64,000 bases of DNA. It comes from Streptococcus mitis. GTDB lineage: Bacteria > Bacillota > Bacilli > Lactobacillales > Streptococcaceae. Positions within the stretch are counted from its first letter, which is position 1, and each line of letters opens with the position of its first letter. The DNA lies in NCBI RefSeq assembly GCF_000722695.1, contig NZ_JPFU01000013.1, positions 186,001 through 250,000 on the forward strand, given 5' to 3'. Shown here in pieces: positions 9,604 to 19,210 of this stretch. Position numbers and translations under genes: made by a program. A model generated the notes under the pieces. The model saw only the letters and a program-made list of their open reading frames with translations, had not been told where the DNA came from and did no database searches.

Positions 9604-9704
9604 TTTTCTTTGAATAAAATCAGCAAAAGAAAGGAGAGACTAGAGGAAAAGAAGGGGAAATTTCCTCGCTTTTCCAATGATCTCTCACATATTTTTATAT
9701 GTTT

Positions 9705-9809
9705 ATACTCAATGAAAATCAAAGAGCAAACTAGGAAGCTAGCCGCAGGCTGTACTTGAGTACGGCAAGGTGAAGCTGACGTGGTTTGAATTTGATTTTC
9801 GAAGAGTAT
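9705..9809. repeat. BOX element, A and C modules only
   Basis: Starts ATACTCAATGAAAATCAAAG (C end) and ends TTTTCGAAGAGTAT (A end), with core GTACGGCAAGGTGAAGCTGA. About 105 bp, with no boxB. It lies between the MIP18-type gene and the cpoA promoter, and its A end nearly touches the stop codon of the former. Confidence 0.9.
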
Positions 9810-10138
9810 TACTTAATGCCTAGGGCAATGCGTGCATAACGACTCATTTTTTCAACTGTCCAGGCTGGATACCAGACTAATTTAACCTCAGTATCCGTTA
9901 CTTCTGGCACCTCTGTCATGGCATCATATATCTGGTCTGTTAAAAGGTCTGCTAGGGGACAACCCATAGTTGTCAAAGTCATATCAATCTCTGTTTGCCC
10001 TGTGTCGCCGTCAAAACGAATCTCATAAATCAAACCAAGATTAACAATATCAATCCCCAACTCAGGGTCGATAACTTCTTCCAAGGCTGATAAAATTCGT
10101 GTTTTGATAGTTTCGATTTGTTCTTCTGTATAAGCCAT
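9809..10138 (-). CDS. MIP18/DUF59-family protein (Fe-S cluster assembly type)
   Basis: A 109-residue member of the MIP18/PaaD/SufT-like family linked to iron-sulfur cluster assembly. It has EVIDPELGIDIVNLGLIYEI near the N-terminus and the family motif MTLTTMGCPLADLL, whose cysteine may bind metal. The family role in Firmicutes is inferred, not shown. I chose ATG at 10138 with GTGAGGATAAAT upstream instead of the GTG four codons earlier. It is preceded by rpoD with a 14-base gap and is likely part of the dnaG-rpoD transcript. Confidence 0.88.
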   Translation of the reverse strand: MAYTEEQIETIKTRILSALEEVIDPELGIDIVNLGLIYEIRFDGDTGQTEIDMTLTTMGCPLADLLTDQIYDAMTEVPEVTDTEVKLVWYPAWTVEKMSRYARIALGIK

Positions 10139-10152
10139 ATTTATCCTCACTC

Positions 10153-11262
10153 TTAGTCTTCAATAAAATCACGAAGCGGTTTGCTACGACTTGGTTGGCG
10201 TAGTTTTCTCAAAGCTTTAGCCTCAATCTGACGGATACGCTCACGGGTTACGTTAAAGACTTTCCCCACATCTTCAAGGGTGCGCATTTTCCCATCATCT
10301 AGTCCGAAACGTAGACGTAGAACATTTTCTTCACGGTCTGTAAGAGTATCCAAGACCTCATCCAACTGCTCACGCAAAACGATACGAGTTGTATAGTCCA
10401 CTGGATTTTCAATCACTTCGTCTTCGATAAAGTCTCCAAGATGGCTATCATCCTCCTCACCGATTGGTGTTTCCAGAGATACTGGTTCTTGGGCAATCTT
10501 CAAGATTTCACGAACCTTGTCAGGGGTCATATCCATACGTTCAGCAATTTGTTCTGGCGTTGGATCTTGTCCCAATTCTTGAAGGAGATTACGCTGTTCA
10601 CGAACTAATTTATTAATAGTTTCAACCATGTGGACTGGGATACGGATGGTACGAGCTTGATCCGCAATAGCACGAGTGATGGCCTGACGAATCCACCAAG
10701 TTGCGTAAGTTGAGAACTTGAATCCTTTAGAATAGTCAAACTTGTCAACTGCCTTCATCAAGCCCATGTTTCCTTCTTGAATCAAATCAAGGAACTGCAT
10801 ACCACGACCGACATAGCGTTTGGCAATAGAAACAACCAAACGAAGGTTGGCTTCCGCAAGGCGTTGTTTGGCTTCGATATCGCCAGCTTCAACAGCCAGT
10901 GCCAACTCTTTTTCCTCTTCATTGGTCAAGAGAGGAACGACTCCAATCTCTTTCAAGTACATACGGACAGGGTCGTTGACCTTAGCCGAAGTTGAACCAA
11001 TCAAGTCCTCATCGCTGAGTTCTGGCTCTTCTTCAGCGCTAAGAACACGTGCACTTGGATTTCCTTCGTTATCTGTGATAGAAATCCCTGCATCCTGAAT
11101 CCGTTGCAAGAGATCTTCAATCCCATCAGCGTCCAAGGTAAAAGGAATGACTAGACTAGCATTAATTTCATCGTCTGTTGCTGTCCCTTTTTGCTTATGA
11201 TTACGGATAAATTCTGCTACTTGTACGTCAAATGTTGTTACTTCTTTTTGTTTTGTTGCCAT
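10153..11262 (-). CDS. rpoD: primary RNA polymerase sigma factor RpoD (SigA)
   Basis: Housekeeping sigma-70 of 369 residues. Region 1.2 is near [11 protein letters not shown]. Region 2 has [20 protein letters not shown] and [17 protein letters not shown], which melts and reads the -10. Region 3 includes [17 protein letters not shown]. Region 4 has the helix-turn-helix [20 protein letters not shown] that reads the -35. The long 1.1 region of E. coli is reduced, as in Gram-positives. It starts two bases after the dnaG stop, giving the classic dnaG-rpoD macromolecular-synthesis operon. The many extended -10 promoters in this window are its expected targets. Confidence 0.98.
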   Translation of the reverse strand: MATKQKEVTTFDVQVAEFIRNHKQKGTATDDEINASLVIPFTLDADGIEDLLQRIQDAGISITDNEGNPSARVLSAEEEPELSDEDLIGSTSAKVNDPVRMYLKEIGVVPLLTNEEEKELALAVEAGDIEAKQRLAEANLRLVVSIAKRYVGRGMQFLDLIQEGNMGLMKAVDKFDYSKGFKFSTYATWWIRQAITRAIADQARTIRIPVHMVETINKLVREQRNLLQELGQDPTPEQIAERMDMTPDKVREILKIAQEPVSLETPIGEEDDSHLGDFIEDEVIENPVDYTTRIVLREQLDEVLDTLTDREENVLRLRFGLDDGKMRTLEDVGKVFNVTRERIRQIEAKALRKLRQPSRSKPLRDFIED

Positions 11263-11264
11263 TA

Positions 11265-13025
11265 TTACTCCATTCTTCTCTTTTGGGAAATTAAACGTTC
11301 CAATTCTTCTAGGGCTGTGTCTGTATCTCCTACATGGCTAGCTTCCTGCACCTTCTTTTTGATTCTCATATTGTCCTGATTCAAGAGAGCCTTGTTTCGA
11401 GTCATTTCTACTTCACTAAGTTCCTGCGGTGACATCTCAGCAGGCAAATCCTGAGCTAAAACCTGATACCAGGCTCTTTCAACTTCCTCTGTCTGTTCTG
11501 CTAAAACTTCTGGAGGAAGATTCCCATACTGACCAAGCAAGTCATATAAGACCTGAAATTCAGGAGTGTCAAATGCAAAGTCTTCTCGCAAACGGTAGTC
11601 GTTCAAAACAAGAGGGGATTCCATCATCCGATAGAGTAGATGGGCTTCTGCTCTCATAATAGCTGATAACTGCTTGGTGACAGGCATAGTGATTTGCGTC
11701 GGTCTGGAAATTCCTTCCATGCGATTCTGCCTTTGCGCCTGACGACTCTCATTAACAATCTGCTCAATCTGGGCATAATCAAAGGATGCCAGACTGTCAG
11801 CTAAAATATGAATATAGCTGTTTTGAGCAGTGATGGACTTTTCTCGAACAATCAAGGGAGCTATTTTTTCAATAAACTCAATCTGAGCTTGCAGATTTTC
11901 ACTGTTTTCAGGTTTGTACTGGTGAATGTAAAACTCAATCGGACTAATACGAGTTTTCGTTAATAGATAGGCCAAGTCTTCTGGACCATTTTTTTGTAGA
12001 TACTCATCTGGATCCAAGTTATCAGGCATGCTGACGATTTGCACAGGCATATCACCAATTTCATCCAAGGCTTTCAATGTCGCAGCTTGTCCAGCCTTAT
12101 CGCCATCGTATACCAGAACCAACTTCTTAGTTAACCTTTTCAGATGCTCAACATGCTCCCGACTCAAGGCCGTTCCCATGGACGCCACAGCATTTTCGAT
12201 TCCAGCCCGATAGGCTGCAATGACATCCATGAACCCTTCCATGAGGTAAATCTCACTGGCTTTACCAGAAGATTTTTTTGCCCTATCCATATGATATAAT
12301 TCGTAACTTTTGTTAAAAATTGCAGTCGATCGGCTATTTTTATACTTAGAAGTTTGTGAATCCGTTTTCTGCCAGATACGACCTGAGAAGGCAATGACCT
12401 TTCCCTGATCATTTGTAAGGGGAAACATAATGCGATTGTGAAAGGTGTCTACAAATTGATTGGCATCCGAAAGGTAAAATAGCCCTGAATCTAGGAAATC
12501 CTCTTCACGATACTGACCAGACAAACGTTGATACAGATAGTTTCGTTCTGGAGGTGCTAAACCAATCCGAAAATGCTTGAGCACTTCATCTGTCAAACCA
12601 CGCTGATAAAGGTAATTTCTCGCCTCTTCACCAATGGTTGTTGTCATGAGAATAGCATGATAAAATTTGGCTGCATCTTCGTGCATATCATAAAGAGCTT
12701 GATGTGGAGAGGCTGGCTTCTGTTCATTATAAAGCGGTTTTTCTACCTCTATCCCAACACGCTGACCTAAGATTTGGACAGCCTCCATAAAGGGAACCCC
12801 TTGGTACTCCTCGATGAACTTAAAGACGTCACCTGAACGACCACAACCAAAACAGTGGTAAAACTGCTTGTCCTCTACAACGTTGAAAGAAGGTGTTTTT
12901 TCACCATGAAAAGGACAGAGCCCTAGATAGTTCCGTCCTGCCTTTTGTAAAGAAATCACATCTCCTATGACTTCCACAATGTTGGCATTGTTTTTGATTT
13001 CTTCAATGACTTGTTTGTCAACCAT
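11265..13025 (-). CDS. dnaG: DNA primase DnaG
   Basis: Primase making RNA primers at replication forks; 586 residues. The CHC2 zinc finger is visible as [13 protein letters not shown] and YHCFGCG. The catalytic TOPRIM domain has [15 protein letters not shown] and [10 protein letters not shown]. The C-terminal helicase-binding region is helical. I chose [13 protein letters not shown] at 13025 because GGAGG lies eight bases upstream; the in-frame ATG five codons earlier has no ribosome binding site. First gene of the dnaG-rpoD-MIP18 group, with its own promoter just upstream. Confidence 0.97.
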   Translation of the reverse strand: MVDKQVIEEIKNNANIVEVIGDVISLQKAGRNYLGLCPFHGEKTPSFNVVEDKQFYHCFGCGRSGDVFKFIEEYQGVPFMEAVQILGQRVGIEVEKPLYNEQKPASPHQALYDMHEDAAKFYHAILMTTTIGEEARNYLYQRGLTDEVLKHFRIGLAPPERNYLYQRLSGQYREEDFLDSGLFYLSDANQFVDTFHNRIMFPLTNDQGKVIAFSGRIWQKTDSQTSKYKNSRSTAIFNKSYELYHMDRAKKSSGKASEIYLMEGFMDVIAAYRAGIENAVASMGTALSREHVEHLKRLTKKLVLVYDGDKAGQAATLKALDEIGDMPVQIVSMPDNLDPDEYLQKNGPEDLAYLLTKTRISPIEFYIHQYKPENSENLQAQIEFIEKIAPLIVREKSITAQNSYIHILADSLASFDYAQIEQIVNESRQAQRQNRMEGISRPTQITMPVTKQLSAIMRAEAHLLYRMMESPLVLNDYRLREDFAFDTPEFQVLYDLLGQYGNLPPEVLAEQTEEVERAWYQVLAQDLPAEMSPQELSEVEMTRNKALLNQDNMRIKKKVQEASHVGDTDTALEELERLISQKRRME

Positions 13026-13062
13026 ACACAATACCTCCATGTTATCATAGTTTACTTTATAT

Positions 13063-13091
13063 AGTATACTTTATTTCAGAAAAAAAGTAAA
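13063..13091 (-). promoter_or_regulatory. dnaG-rpoD promoter
   Basis: Minus strand TTTACT, 17-bp spacer, TATACT, located about 40 bases before the dnaG ATG. The spacing is ideal and both hexamers are near consensus. Confidence 0.6.
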
Positions 13092-13219
13092 CCATTTCAT
13101 ACACTTTCCGTAATTCTCTTTGCCTTATTTTTCTAGATAGAAAAGAAAGTTAAAAAACTCAGAAACACTTTAATGCCTCTAAGTTTTGATTCACAATTTT
13201 TGATGAAAATAAAGTTCAT
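13092..13219. other. intergenic region between trpZ and dnaG
   Basis: About 130 AT-rich bases. An imperfect pairing AAACTCAGA / CTCTAAGTTT at 13156-13187 may end the trpXYZ transcript, but the stem is poor. Nothing else was seen. Confidence 0.3.
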
Positions 13220-13978
13220 CTATTCAAATAATTGATAGTAGTCTGAGATTTTCATCTTAGCTTTATCTTCTTGGTTCAAATCTTGGATAATCTGTCCTTC
13301 TTTCATGACAATTAAGCGATTGCCATATTTGAGAGCATCTTCCATATGATGAGTAATCATAAGGGCTGTCAGCTGATCTTTCTTGACAAATTCATCTGTC
13401 AATTCCATCAAGGCCACACTGGTCTTTGGATCAAGGGCAGCAGTATGCTCATCTAACAAGAGCAACTCAGGTCGCTTCAAGGTTGCCATCAAGAGACTCA
13501 AAGCCTGTCTTTGCCCACCTGATAAGAACTCGATCGGTGTATTCAAATGTCTCTCAAGACCATTTCCTACTTTTTCAATGGTTGCCTGAAATTCATCCTT
13601 ATAGCTAGTCAAGCGTCGTGGTAACAATCCACGCTTTTCACCACGAAACTTGGCAATCAAAAGATTTTCAGCCACCGTCATACGGGGAGCTGTCCCCATC
13701 TTGGGATCTTGGAAGACTCGAGACAGATACTTAGCTCGCTTCTCTGGTGAAAATTTGGTAACATCTTCACCTAAAATACGGATGGTTCCACTGGTTAAGG
13801 ATAAGGTTCCTGCAATAGTGTTAAAGAGGGTCGATTTACCAGCACCATTTCCACCTAAAATCGTGATGAAATCCTGTTCAAAAATTTCTAAGGAAACATC
13901 ATTTAAAATAATCTTTTCTTCATCAAAGCCATTTTTAACGACTTTGGTTGCATTGTTTAATTCTACAATTGCTGTCAT
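13220..13978 (-). CDS. trpZ: ABC transporter ATP-binding protein (TrpZ-like)
   Basis: ATPase subunit of a putative aromatic amino acid (tryptophan) importer, 252 residues. Walker A is GGNGAGKSTLF, the signature LSGGQRQALSL, Walker B LLLLDEHTAALD, and the switch histidine lies in MITHHMED. It overlaps the permease gene by four bases (ATGA), so translation is coupled. The tryptophan assignment comes from the Trp T-box at the head of the operon and the SBP family, not from this subunit. Confidence 0.88.
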   Translation of the reverse strand: MTAIVELNNATKVVKNGFDEEKIILNDVSLEIFEQDFITILGGNGAGKSTLFNTIAGTLSLTSGTIRILGEDVTKFSPEKRAKYLSRVFQDPKMGTAPRMTVAENLLIAKFRGEKRGLLPRRLTSYKDEFQATIEKVGNGLERHLNTPIEFLSGGQRQALSLLMATLKRPELLLLDEHTAALDPKTSVALMELTDEFVKKDQLTALMITHHMEDALKYGNRLIVMKEGQIIQDLNQEDKAKMKISDYYQLFE

Positions 13979-14841
13979 TTGCTTAACTTGGCTCCTTTCA
14001 AGATTGTTTGCTTAAATGTTGGAATCATGAGGCAGACTGCCAAAATCAAGGCACTGTATAAACGAAGGTAACTTGTATTAAAGCCAAGAGCGATAACTGC
14101 CCACACTAAGAATTGATAGGCGATAGAACCCACAACGATGGCAACCAGACGCTCTGCCAAGCTCAAACTCTTGAAAATAACTTCTCCAATTATCAAACTT
14201 GCAAGCCCCACAACGATAACCCCGATTCCTCGAGACACATCAGCATAGCCTTCTTGCTGGGCAATGAGAGCTCCTGCAAGGGAAATCACACCATTTGATA
14301 AGACCAATCCCATGAGCTCCATGCGTCCAGTATGAATCCCGAAACTTCTAGCCATATCAGGATTGTCACCTGTAGCAATATAAGCCTGTCCAAGTTTGGT
14401 GTCCAAGAAAAAGAGCATGAGAGCAATGACAATACTGACAAAGATGAGACCTGTCAAGAGTTGATTCATGTCTGAAGCAAAAGGCAAAACATCCTGAATT
14501 TGCTTGGTTCCAAGCAGTCCTAAGTTTGCACGTCCCATAATCAAGAGCATGATAGAGTGACAGGAAGTCATCACCAAAATCCCTGAGAGCAAGGTTGGGA
14601 TTTTTCCTTTTGTATAAAGAAGTCCTGCTGCCATTCCAGCCAAACAACCTGCTCCTACAGCAACAAGAGTCGCTAAAAATGGGTTCACGCCTTTGGTTAT
14701 CAAAGTGACAGCAACAGCTCCCCCAAGAGGGAAGGAACCTTCTGTCGTCATATCTGGAAAGTTTAAAATCCTAAATGTCATAAAGATTCCCAGACCTAAA
14801 ATAGCCCAGACAAATCCTTGAGAAATAATAGATAATATCAT
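13975..14841 (-). CDS. trpY: ABC transporter permease (TrpY-like)
   Basis: Integral membrane subunit of the same importer, 288 residues from MILSIISQGFVWAILGLGIF. The fold is that of LivH/BPD-type permeases, with about eight hydrophobic segments. The conserved cytoplasmic loop ATGDNPDMARSFGI contacts the ATPase. The frame is open 23 codons further upstream, but that stretch is polar, lacks the family pattern and overlaps the intercistronic hairpin; AAGG lies 11 bases before the chosen ATG. A terminator-like hairpin separates it from trpX. Confidence 0.85.
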   Translation of the reverse strand: MILSIISQGFVWAILGLGIFMTFRILNFPDMTTEGSFPLGGAVAVTLITKGVNPFLATLVAVGAGCLAGMAAGLLYTKGKIPTLLSGILVMTSCHSIMLLIMGRANLGLLGTKQIQDVLPFASDMNQLLTGLIFVSIVIALMLFFLDTKLGQAYIATGDNPDMARSFGIHTGRMELMGLVLSNGVISLAGALIAQQEGYADVSRGIGVIVVGLASLIIGEVIFKSLSLAERLVAIVVGSIAYQFLVWAVIALGFNTSYLRLYSALILAVCLMIPTFKQTILKGAKLSK

Positions 14842-14881
14842 CTGTTTCTTAACCTTTTCTATACGATTTCTATTGTAAAAA

Positions 14882-14911
14882 ATTGGAGGAGATGTCCCCA
14901 ACTCCTCCAAT
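14882..14911 (-). terminator. intercistronic hairpin between trpX and trpY
   Basis: Minus strand TTGGAGGAG and CTCCTCCAA form a perfect 9-bp stem with a 10-base loop, followed by TTTTTT. It sits 6 bases after the trpX stop. It probably terminates a share of transcripts, or protects the 3' end of trpX mRNA, giving more binding protein than permease. Confidence 0.75.
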
Positions 14912-14916
14912 ACAGA

Positions 14917-15912
14917 TTATTCAATCACTTGTCCTGCTTCTTTTAGAACAGATTCAGGAATCGTAATACCTAGCTCTTGTGCCAATTTTTTGTTGATTAC
15001 TGACTTACCAGTTGAAAAGACATTGACTGGAGTATCAGCTGGTTTTGCACCTTTCAAGACTTGCGCAATCATTTTACCTGTTGCCACTCCAAGATCATGT
15101 TGGTCAACTACAACCGATGCCAAACCACCAGCTTCTACCATGGCAGTTGCGCTTGGGTAGATTGGTTTTTTAGCTGATTGGTTGCTTGATACAACTGTTG
15201 AAAATGCAGATGCGATTGTGTTGTCGATTGGAACCCAGATAGCATCGACCTTGCTAGTCATAACATTGACTGTTGAAGCAATTTCATTTGTTGAAGGAAC
15301 TGCAAATGTTTCTACTGTCAAACCTGCTTTTTCAGCATAAGCCTTAAATTCTTCGACCTGTGTTTTTGAATTGTCTTCGCTACTTGAGTAAAGGGCTCCG
15401 ATTGTTTTCACATTTGGTGTTAGAGCCTTGATGAGTTCAACTTGTTGTTGAGCTGGATTGTGGTCAGACACCCCTGTAATGTTGCCGCCTGGTTTTTTCA
15501 AATCTTTGACCAAGTTAGCTCCGATTGGGTCTGTAATAGCGGCCATGATAACAGGTAGGTCTTTTGTGGCGCTTGCCAAACCTTGAGCAGCTGGTGTAGC
15601 AATACCAACTACAAGATCATTGCTATTTGCAACCAACTGTTTACTCATTGTCGCAACCTTACTTTGGTCACCTTCTGAGTTCATAAAATCAATTTTAACT
15701 TGGTCATCTTTATATCCTTCTTCTGCAAGTCCATCTTGAATCCCTTTATAAATCAAGTCAAGAGATGGATGGCTCACAAACTGAAGGACACCAACTTTGG
15801 CAACTTTCTTTTCATTCTTAGCTTCTGGTTTATTCATTGAAGAGTAAATCAAGCTTCCTGCTACTAAGACTGCTAATGCAGCGATAATTCCAATTAAACG
15901 TTTATTTTTCAT
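14917..15912 (-). CDS. trpX: ABC transporter substrate-binding protein (TrpX-like)
   Basis: Extracellular solute-binding protein of the ABC_sub_bind family (YLR/TrpX type), 331 residues. An N-terminal hydrophobic segment, RLIGIIAALAVLVAGSLIYS, is followed by KPEAKNEKKVAKVGVLQFVS. No lipobox cysteine is present, so it is either an uncleaved N-terminally anchored protein or secreted; most Gram-positive binding proteins are lipoproteins, which makes this unusual. Conserved stretches are HPSLDLIYKGIQDGL, PVIMAAITDPIGANLV and GGNITGVSDHNP. Expression should be under the T-box upstream, whose specifier reads TGG (Trp). Confidence 0.88.
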   Translation of the reverse strand: MKNKRLIGIIAALAVLVAGSLIYSSMNKPEAKNEKKVAKVGVLQFVSHPSLDLIYKGIQDGLAEEGYKDDQVKIDFMNSEGDQSKVATMSKQLVANSNDLVVGIATPAAQGLASATKDLPVIMAAITDPIGANLVKDLKKPGGNITGVSDHNPAQQQVELIKALTPNVKTIGALYSSSEDNSKTQVEEFKAYAEKAGLTVETFAVPSTNEIASTVNVMTSKVDAIWVPIDNTIASAFSTVVSSNQSAKKPIYPSATAMVEAGGLASVVVDQHDLGVATGKMIAQVLKGAKPADTPVNVFSTGKSVINKKLAQELGITIPESVLKEAGQVIE

Positions 15913-15956
15913 TCTATTTCTCCTTTTTTATTCCTTTAAAATACTTTACTTATCTA

Positions 15957-16107
15957 ATACTCTTCGAAAATCTCTTCAAACCACGTCAGCTTCACCTTGC
16001 CGTAGCTATGGTTACTGACTTCGTCAGTTCTATCCACAACCTCAAAGCAGTGCTTTGAGCAACCTGCGGCTAGCTTCCTAGTTTGTACTTTGATTTTCAT
16101 TGAGTAT
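15957..16107. repeat. BOX element A-B-C inside the trpX leader
   Basis: Starts ATACTCTTCGAAAATCTCTT (A), continues through CTTCACCTTGCCGTAG, the B dyad ACTGACTTCGTCAGT and CAAAGCAGTGCTTTG, and ends TTTTCATTGAGTAT (C). About 150 bp. It lies between the T-box terminator and the trpX start codon, so it is transcribed as part of the leader. Confidence 0.92.
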
Positions 16108-16150
16108 AAACAAGCGACGCCATCGTTTTCTTTCCATACTAACCTCCATC

Positions 16151-16375
16151 AAAAAAGTCCTCACACAAAAAACTTGTGTGAGGACGTCGATGCGCGGTAC
16201 CACCTCAATTATAGGGAATTTCCCTATCACTCTGTCTCGCAATAACGAGATGCACTGTAAGGTGTGCTCACCGAATTTTTATGATTTCAAATTCTAAATA
16301 ACATTCAGCCCAATTTTCATCATCGCCACTTATCTGTTTTCAGCTACCACAGACTCTCTAAAAAGTTTGTATGAC
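16151..16375 (-). promoter_or_regulatory. T-box riboswitch, tryptophan specifier
   Basis: Minus-strand leader with the T-box sequence AGGTGGTACCGCG at 16205-16193, followed by a terminator with a 12-bp stem, GTCCTCACACAA / TTGTGTGAGGAC at 16185-16157, and six T. Stem I features are visible: GAGAGTCTGTGGTAGCTGAA, then GATGATGAAAATTGGGCTGA. TGG at 16312-16310 lies where the specifier codon belongs, so uncharged tRNA-Trp should permit read-through into trpXYZ. The specifier was placed by eye from the stem I pattern. Confidence 0.9.
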
Positions 16376-16394
16376 TACTTTTCTGAATGGTTAA

Positions 16395-16422
16395 ATTATA
16401 TCATTTTTCAACTAGTTGTCAA
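16395..16422 (-). promoter_or_regulatory. promoter of the trp T-box transcript
   Basis: Minus strand TTGACA, 16-bp spacer, TGATATAAT (consensus -35, and extended consensus -10 at 16400-16395). A very strong promoter by sequence, consistent with control by attenuation rather than initiation. Confidence 0.8.
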
Positions 16423-16445
16423 GACTCTTTTAGCATTTTTTTGAA

Positions 16446-16484
16446 ATATCAAAAACTTCCCCTATAGAAAAGAGGAAGTTTGAT
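16446..16484 (-). terminator. ppc terminator
   Basis: Minus strand TCAAACTTCC and GGAAGTTTTTGA pair around a loop, five bases after the ppc stop codon, with a T run in the 3' arm. Confidence 0.8.
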
Positions 16485-16489
16485 CGGTA

Positions 16490-19186
16490 TCAGCCTGAAT
16501 TACGCAATCCTGTCGCAATTCCGTTGATGGTTGTATGGATTAATTTTTCTTGATCGCTTGACAATTCTCCTCGACGTTGACGTTTAATCAATTCCAACTG
16601 GATATAGTTGAGGATATTAAAGTATGGCATACGGTAATCCAAACTTGCTTTCAGATATGGATTTTCAGCTAATAATTCGTCATATCCTTCAATCTCTAGG
16701 ATAACGTTTTTAGTTAATTGCCATTCGTCTAAAATAGTATCATAAATAGCTTTCACTTGATCATCTTCACATAACTTAGCATATTCAAAAGCAATATTCA
16801 TATTAGATTTTGATAAGACCATGTCTACATTTGAAAGGAGAGATTGGAAGAAAGGCCAATTTTGGTACATATCTCGTAAGATAGCGATATTTTCTGGATT
16901 TTTATCGATAAATTCCTTGAAGCTTGATCCTACCCCATACCAGCCAGGGAACATGACACGACTTTGTGACCATGAGAAGACCCACGGAATGGCACGCAAA
17001 CCACCAATTTCTGTAATGGTCTTACGGGCAGCTGGACGAGAACCGATATTAAAGCTGGAAATGGCCTTAATAGGACTTGACTCAAAGAAATAATCATAAA
17101 AATGTTCATTCCCAAAAACTAGGTCTCGGTAAATATCATAACTACGGTCCACTACTTGGTCCATAATAGCCTCATATCGATTTGAGGTATTAGTATCACT
17201 CTTCCACTGAGTAATCATGCGGTTAATGGCTGCTGAAACCAACATTTCAAGGTTATAATAGGCAGCATCTTTGTTACCGTATTTATTGCCAATTACTTCA
17301 CCCTGCTCCGTCAAACGGATACGATCCTTGATAGACTTGAGCGGTTGAGAGGTGATGGCTTCATAAGTTGGTCCACCACCACGACCGACAGTACCACCAC
17401 GACCATGGAAGAAGGTAACCTTAACGCCAAATTCATCTCCAATAGCAGTCAATTGTTGTTGAGCCTTGTAGAGGGTCCAACATGATGATAAGTAACCACC
17501 ATCTTTATTACTATCAGAATAGCCAAGCATGATTTCTTGGTAGTTATTGCGTGAAGCAATCCATTTTTTGGCAAGACCAAGAGAAAGGTATTCTCTCATG
17601 GTTTCTTCCGAGTGGTCCAAGTCCTCGATTGTTTCAAAGAGAGGAACGATTTGGACACGGGCTCTTTCTTTATCAACTAGTCCTACTTCTTTTAGTAAGA
17701 TAGCCAATTCCAGCATGTCTGATACGCTGGTTGCATGTGAAATAATGGTCTGACGAATAACATCGTCACCCAACTTATCTTTCAAATTACGAGCAGCCTT
17801 GAAAATGGCCAATTCTTTTTCAAGTAACTCCGATTTTTCAACGTGAGTAGCCGAAAGAATGCGTGGATCTTCTTCTAATTCTTTCAAGAGAAGCTGGCAT
17901 TTTTCTTCTTCACTTAGTTCGCTATAACGCGAATGAATTCCTGCTGATTTCAAGAGTTCAGCTACGCAGGCCTCATGAACACTAGAATCTTGACGCATGT
18001 CAATGGATGCCAAATAGAATCCAAAAATTTCAACTGCTTGAATCAATTCAACAAAATCACCAGAAATCAGTGCTTCACCCTTGTTTTCCAAGAGGGAATC
18101 ACGGATAGTAATTAAATCTTTATAAAAATCATTAGCTGTTTCATAGCGATCCCCAACTTCCTTATCCTCAATCAGATAAGCTTTTGTTGCTTGGATTTTT
18201 GATTGAATATCAAACAAAGCGCGACGATACAGCTCTTTTTCACGGTAGATAGAGTTATCCTTAGATTGACGAGCCATTTCTCTGACTTGCTTGCTGACAT
18301 TGACAATACTGGTTGAGAGGGAGAACTCACGATAAAGTTGGTAAATCTTTTCATCATAGTAATTCATGATGACTTCACACTGGGTCATGGCAGATTTCTT
18401 TAAGGTATCTGCTGTAACAAAGGGATTACCATCACGGTCTCCACCAATCCACATTCCCATAGTAATTGGTTTAGGATGTTTTAACTCCAGTCCATGTTTT
18501 CTAGCCAAACGCTTGTACTCAGCAGTCAAATGAGGAACTGCCTTCAGGAATGAACTATTGTAGTATTCCATAACATTCGTGATTTCATTGGTCACTTTTA
18601 ATTTCTTTTCACGAATCATATCTGTCTGCATAATAATCTCAATGTAACGGCGGAGATCATTATGCCATTTTTCCTTATTAATCAAGCCTAATTTCACATC
18701 ACGATACTTACGCAAGAGGGTATGGATATGGTTAGTCAAATCCAGCATACTCTTACGTTGCACTTGTGTTGGATGGGCTGTCAAAACAGGAACAACATTC
18801 AAGTGTTCTAGAATTTCAACCGCATTTTCTTTTTCTGCAACCATTTTAATCGTTGCTGATAATTTACCAAGATAATCTTGATCGATATTATTTTGGTGGT
18901 TGATTTCATAGGCCAAATCAACGTCTTCTGAAATATTAATCAAAAGAGGCAAGATAGAGAAATAGCGTGAAATATAAGCCATTTCATCATTTGTCAGGCT
19001 AGTAACCAATTGGTTCAAGCCTTGATAATCTTCTTGAGTTGACAATTCTGTCAACTGCATGATTTTTTCAAAAGTCTCTGGAGCAAGCATATTTTTAGTG
19101 ATATCTTCTAACAATTCTGTTAAAATCAATACTTCTTCTTGCACGACAGCTTTATTACTATAGTTTTCTAATTTTTGAAGAGACAT
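16490..19186 (-). CDS. ppc: phosphoenolpyruvate carboxylase
   Basis: Carboxylates PEP with bicarbonate to oxaloacetate, the anaplerotic source of aspartate in streptococci. At 898 residues it is full length. The active site is visible: the catalytic histidine in [51 protein letters not shown] and the C-terminal LRNSG that completes the site. The start [18 protein letters not shown] has GGAAAGGATTACCT upstream. It lies 24 bases after ftsW and is probably cotranscribed with it; its own terminator follows. Confidence 0.98.
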   Translation of the reverse strand: MSLQKLENYSNKAVVQEEVLILTELLEDITKNMLAPETFEKIMQLTELSTQEDYQGLNQLVTSLTNDEMAYISRYFSILPLLINISEDVDLAYEINHQNNIDQDYLGKLSATIKMVAEKENAVEILEHLNVVPVLTAHPTQVQRKSMLDLTNHIHTLLRKYRDVKLGLINKEKWHNDLRRYIEIIMQTDMIREKKLKVTNEITNVMEYYNSSFLKAVPHLTAEYKRLARKHGLELKHPKPITMGMWIGGDRDGNPFVTADTLKKSAMTQCEVIMNYYDEKIYQLYREFSLSTSIVNVSKQVREMARQSKDNSIYREKELYRRALFDIQSKIQATKAYLIEDKEVGDRYETANDFYKDLITIRDSLLENKGEALISGDFVELIQAVEIFGFYLASIDMRQDSSVHEACVAELLKSAGIHSRYSELSEEEKCQLLLKELEEDPRILSATHVEKSELLEKELAIFKAARNLKDKLGDDVIRQTIISHATSVSDMLELAILLKEVGLVDKERARVQIVPLFETIEDLDHSEETMREYLSLGLAKKWIASRNNYQEIMLGYSDSNKDGGYLSSCWTLYKAQQQLTAIGDEFGVKVTFFHGRGGTVGRGGGPTYEAITSQPLKSIKDRIRLTEQGEVIGNKYGNKDAAYYNLEMLVSAAINRMITQWKSDTNTSNRYEAIMDQVVDRSYDIYRDLVFGNEHFYDYFFESSPIKAISSFNIGSRPAARKTITEIGGLRAIPWVFSWSQSRVMFPGWYGVGSSFKEFIDKNPENIAILRDMYQNWPFFQSLLSNVDMVLSKSNMNIAFEYAKLCEDDQVKAIYDTILDEWQLTKNVILEIEGYDELLAENPYLKASLDYRMPYFNILNYIQLELIKRQRRGELSSDQEKLIHTTINGIATGLRNSG

Positions 19187-19210
19187 AGGTAATCCTTTCC
19201 ACTCTCAGCT

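Noticed and set aside
9588-9722. 45-codon N-terminal extension of cpoA
   Set aside because: Hydrophobic, lacks family similarity, and covers the promoter and the BOX edge.
9705-9809. Calling the BOX repeats RUP elements
   Set aside because: The CTACGGCAAGGCGACGCTGA-type core and A/B/C modules identify BOX; no RUP-type ends with TA duplication were seen.
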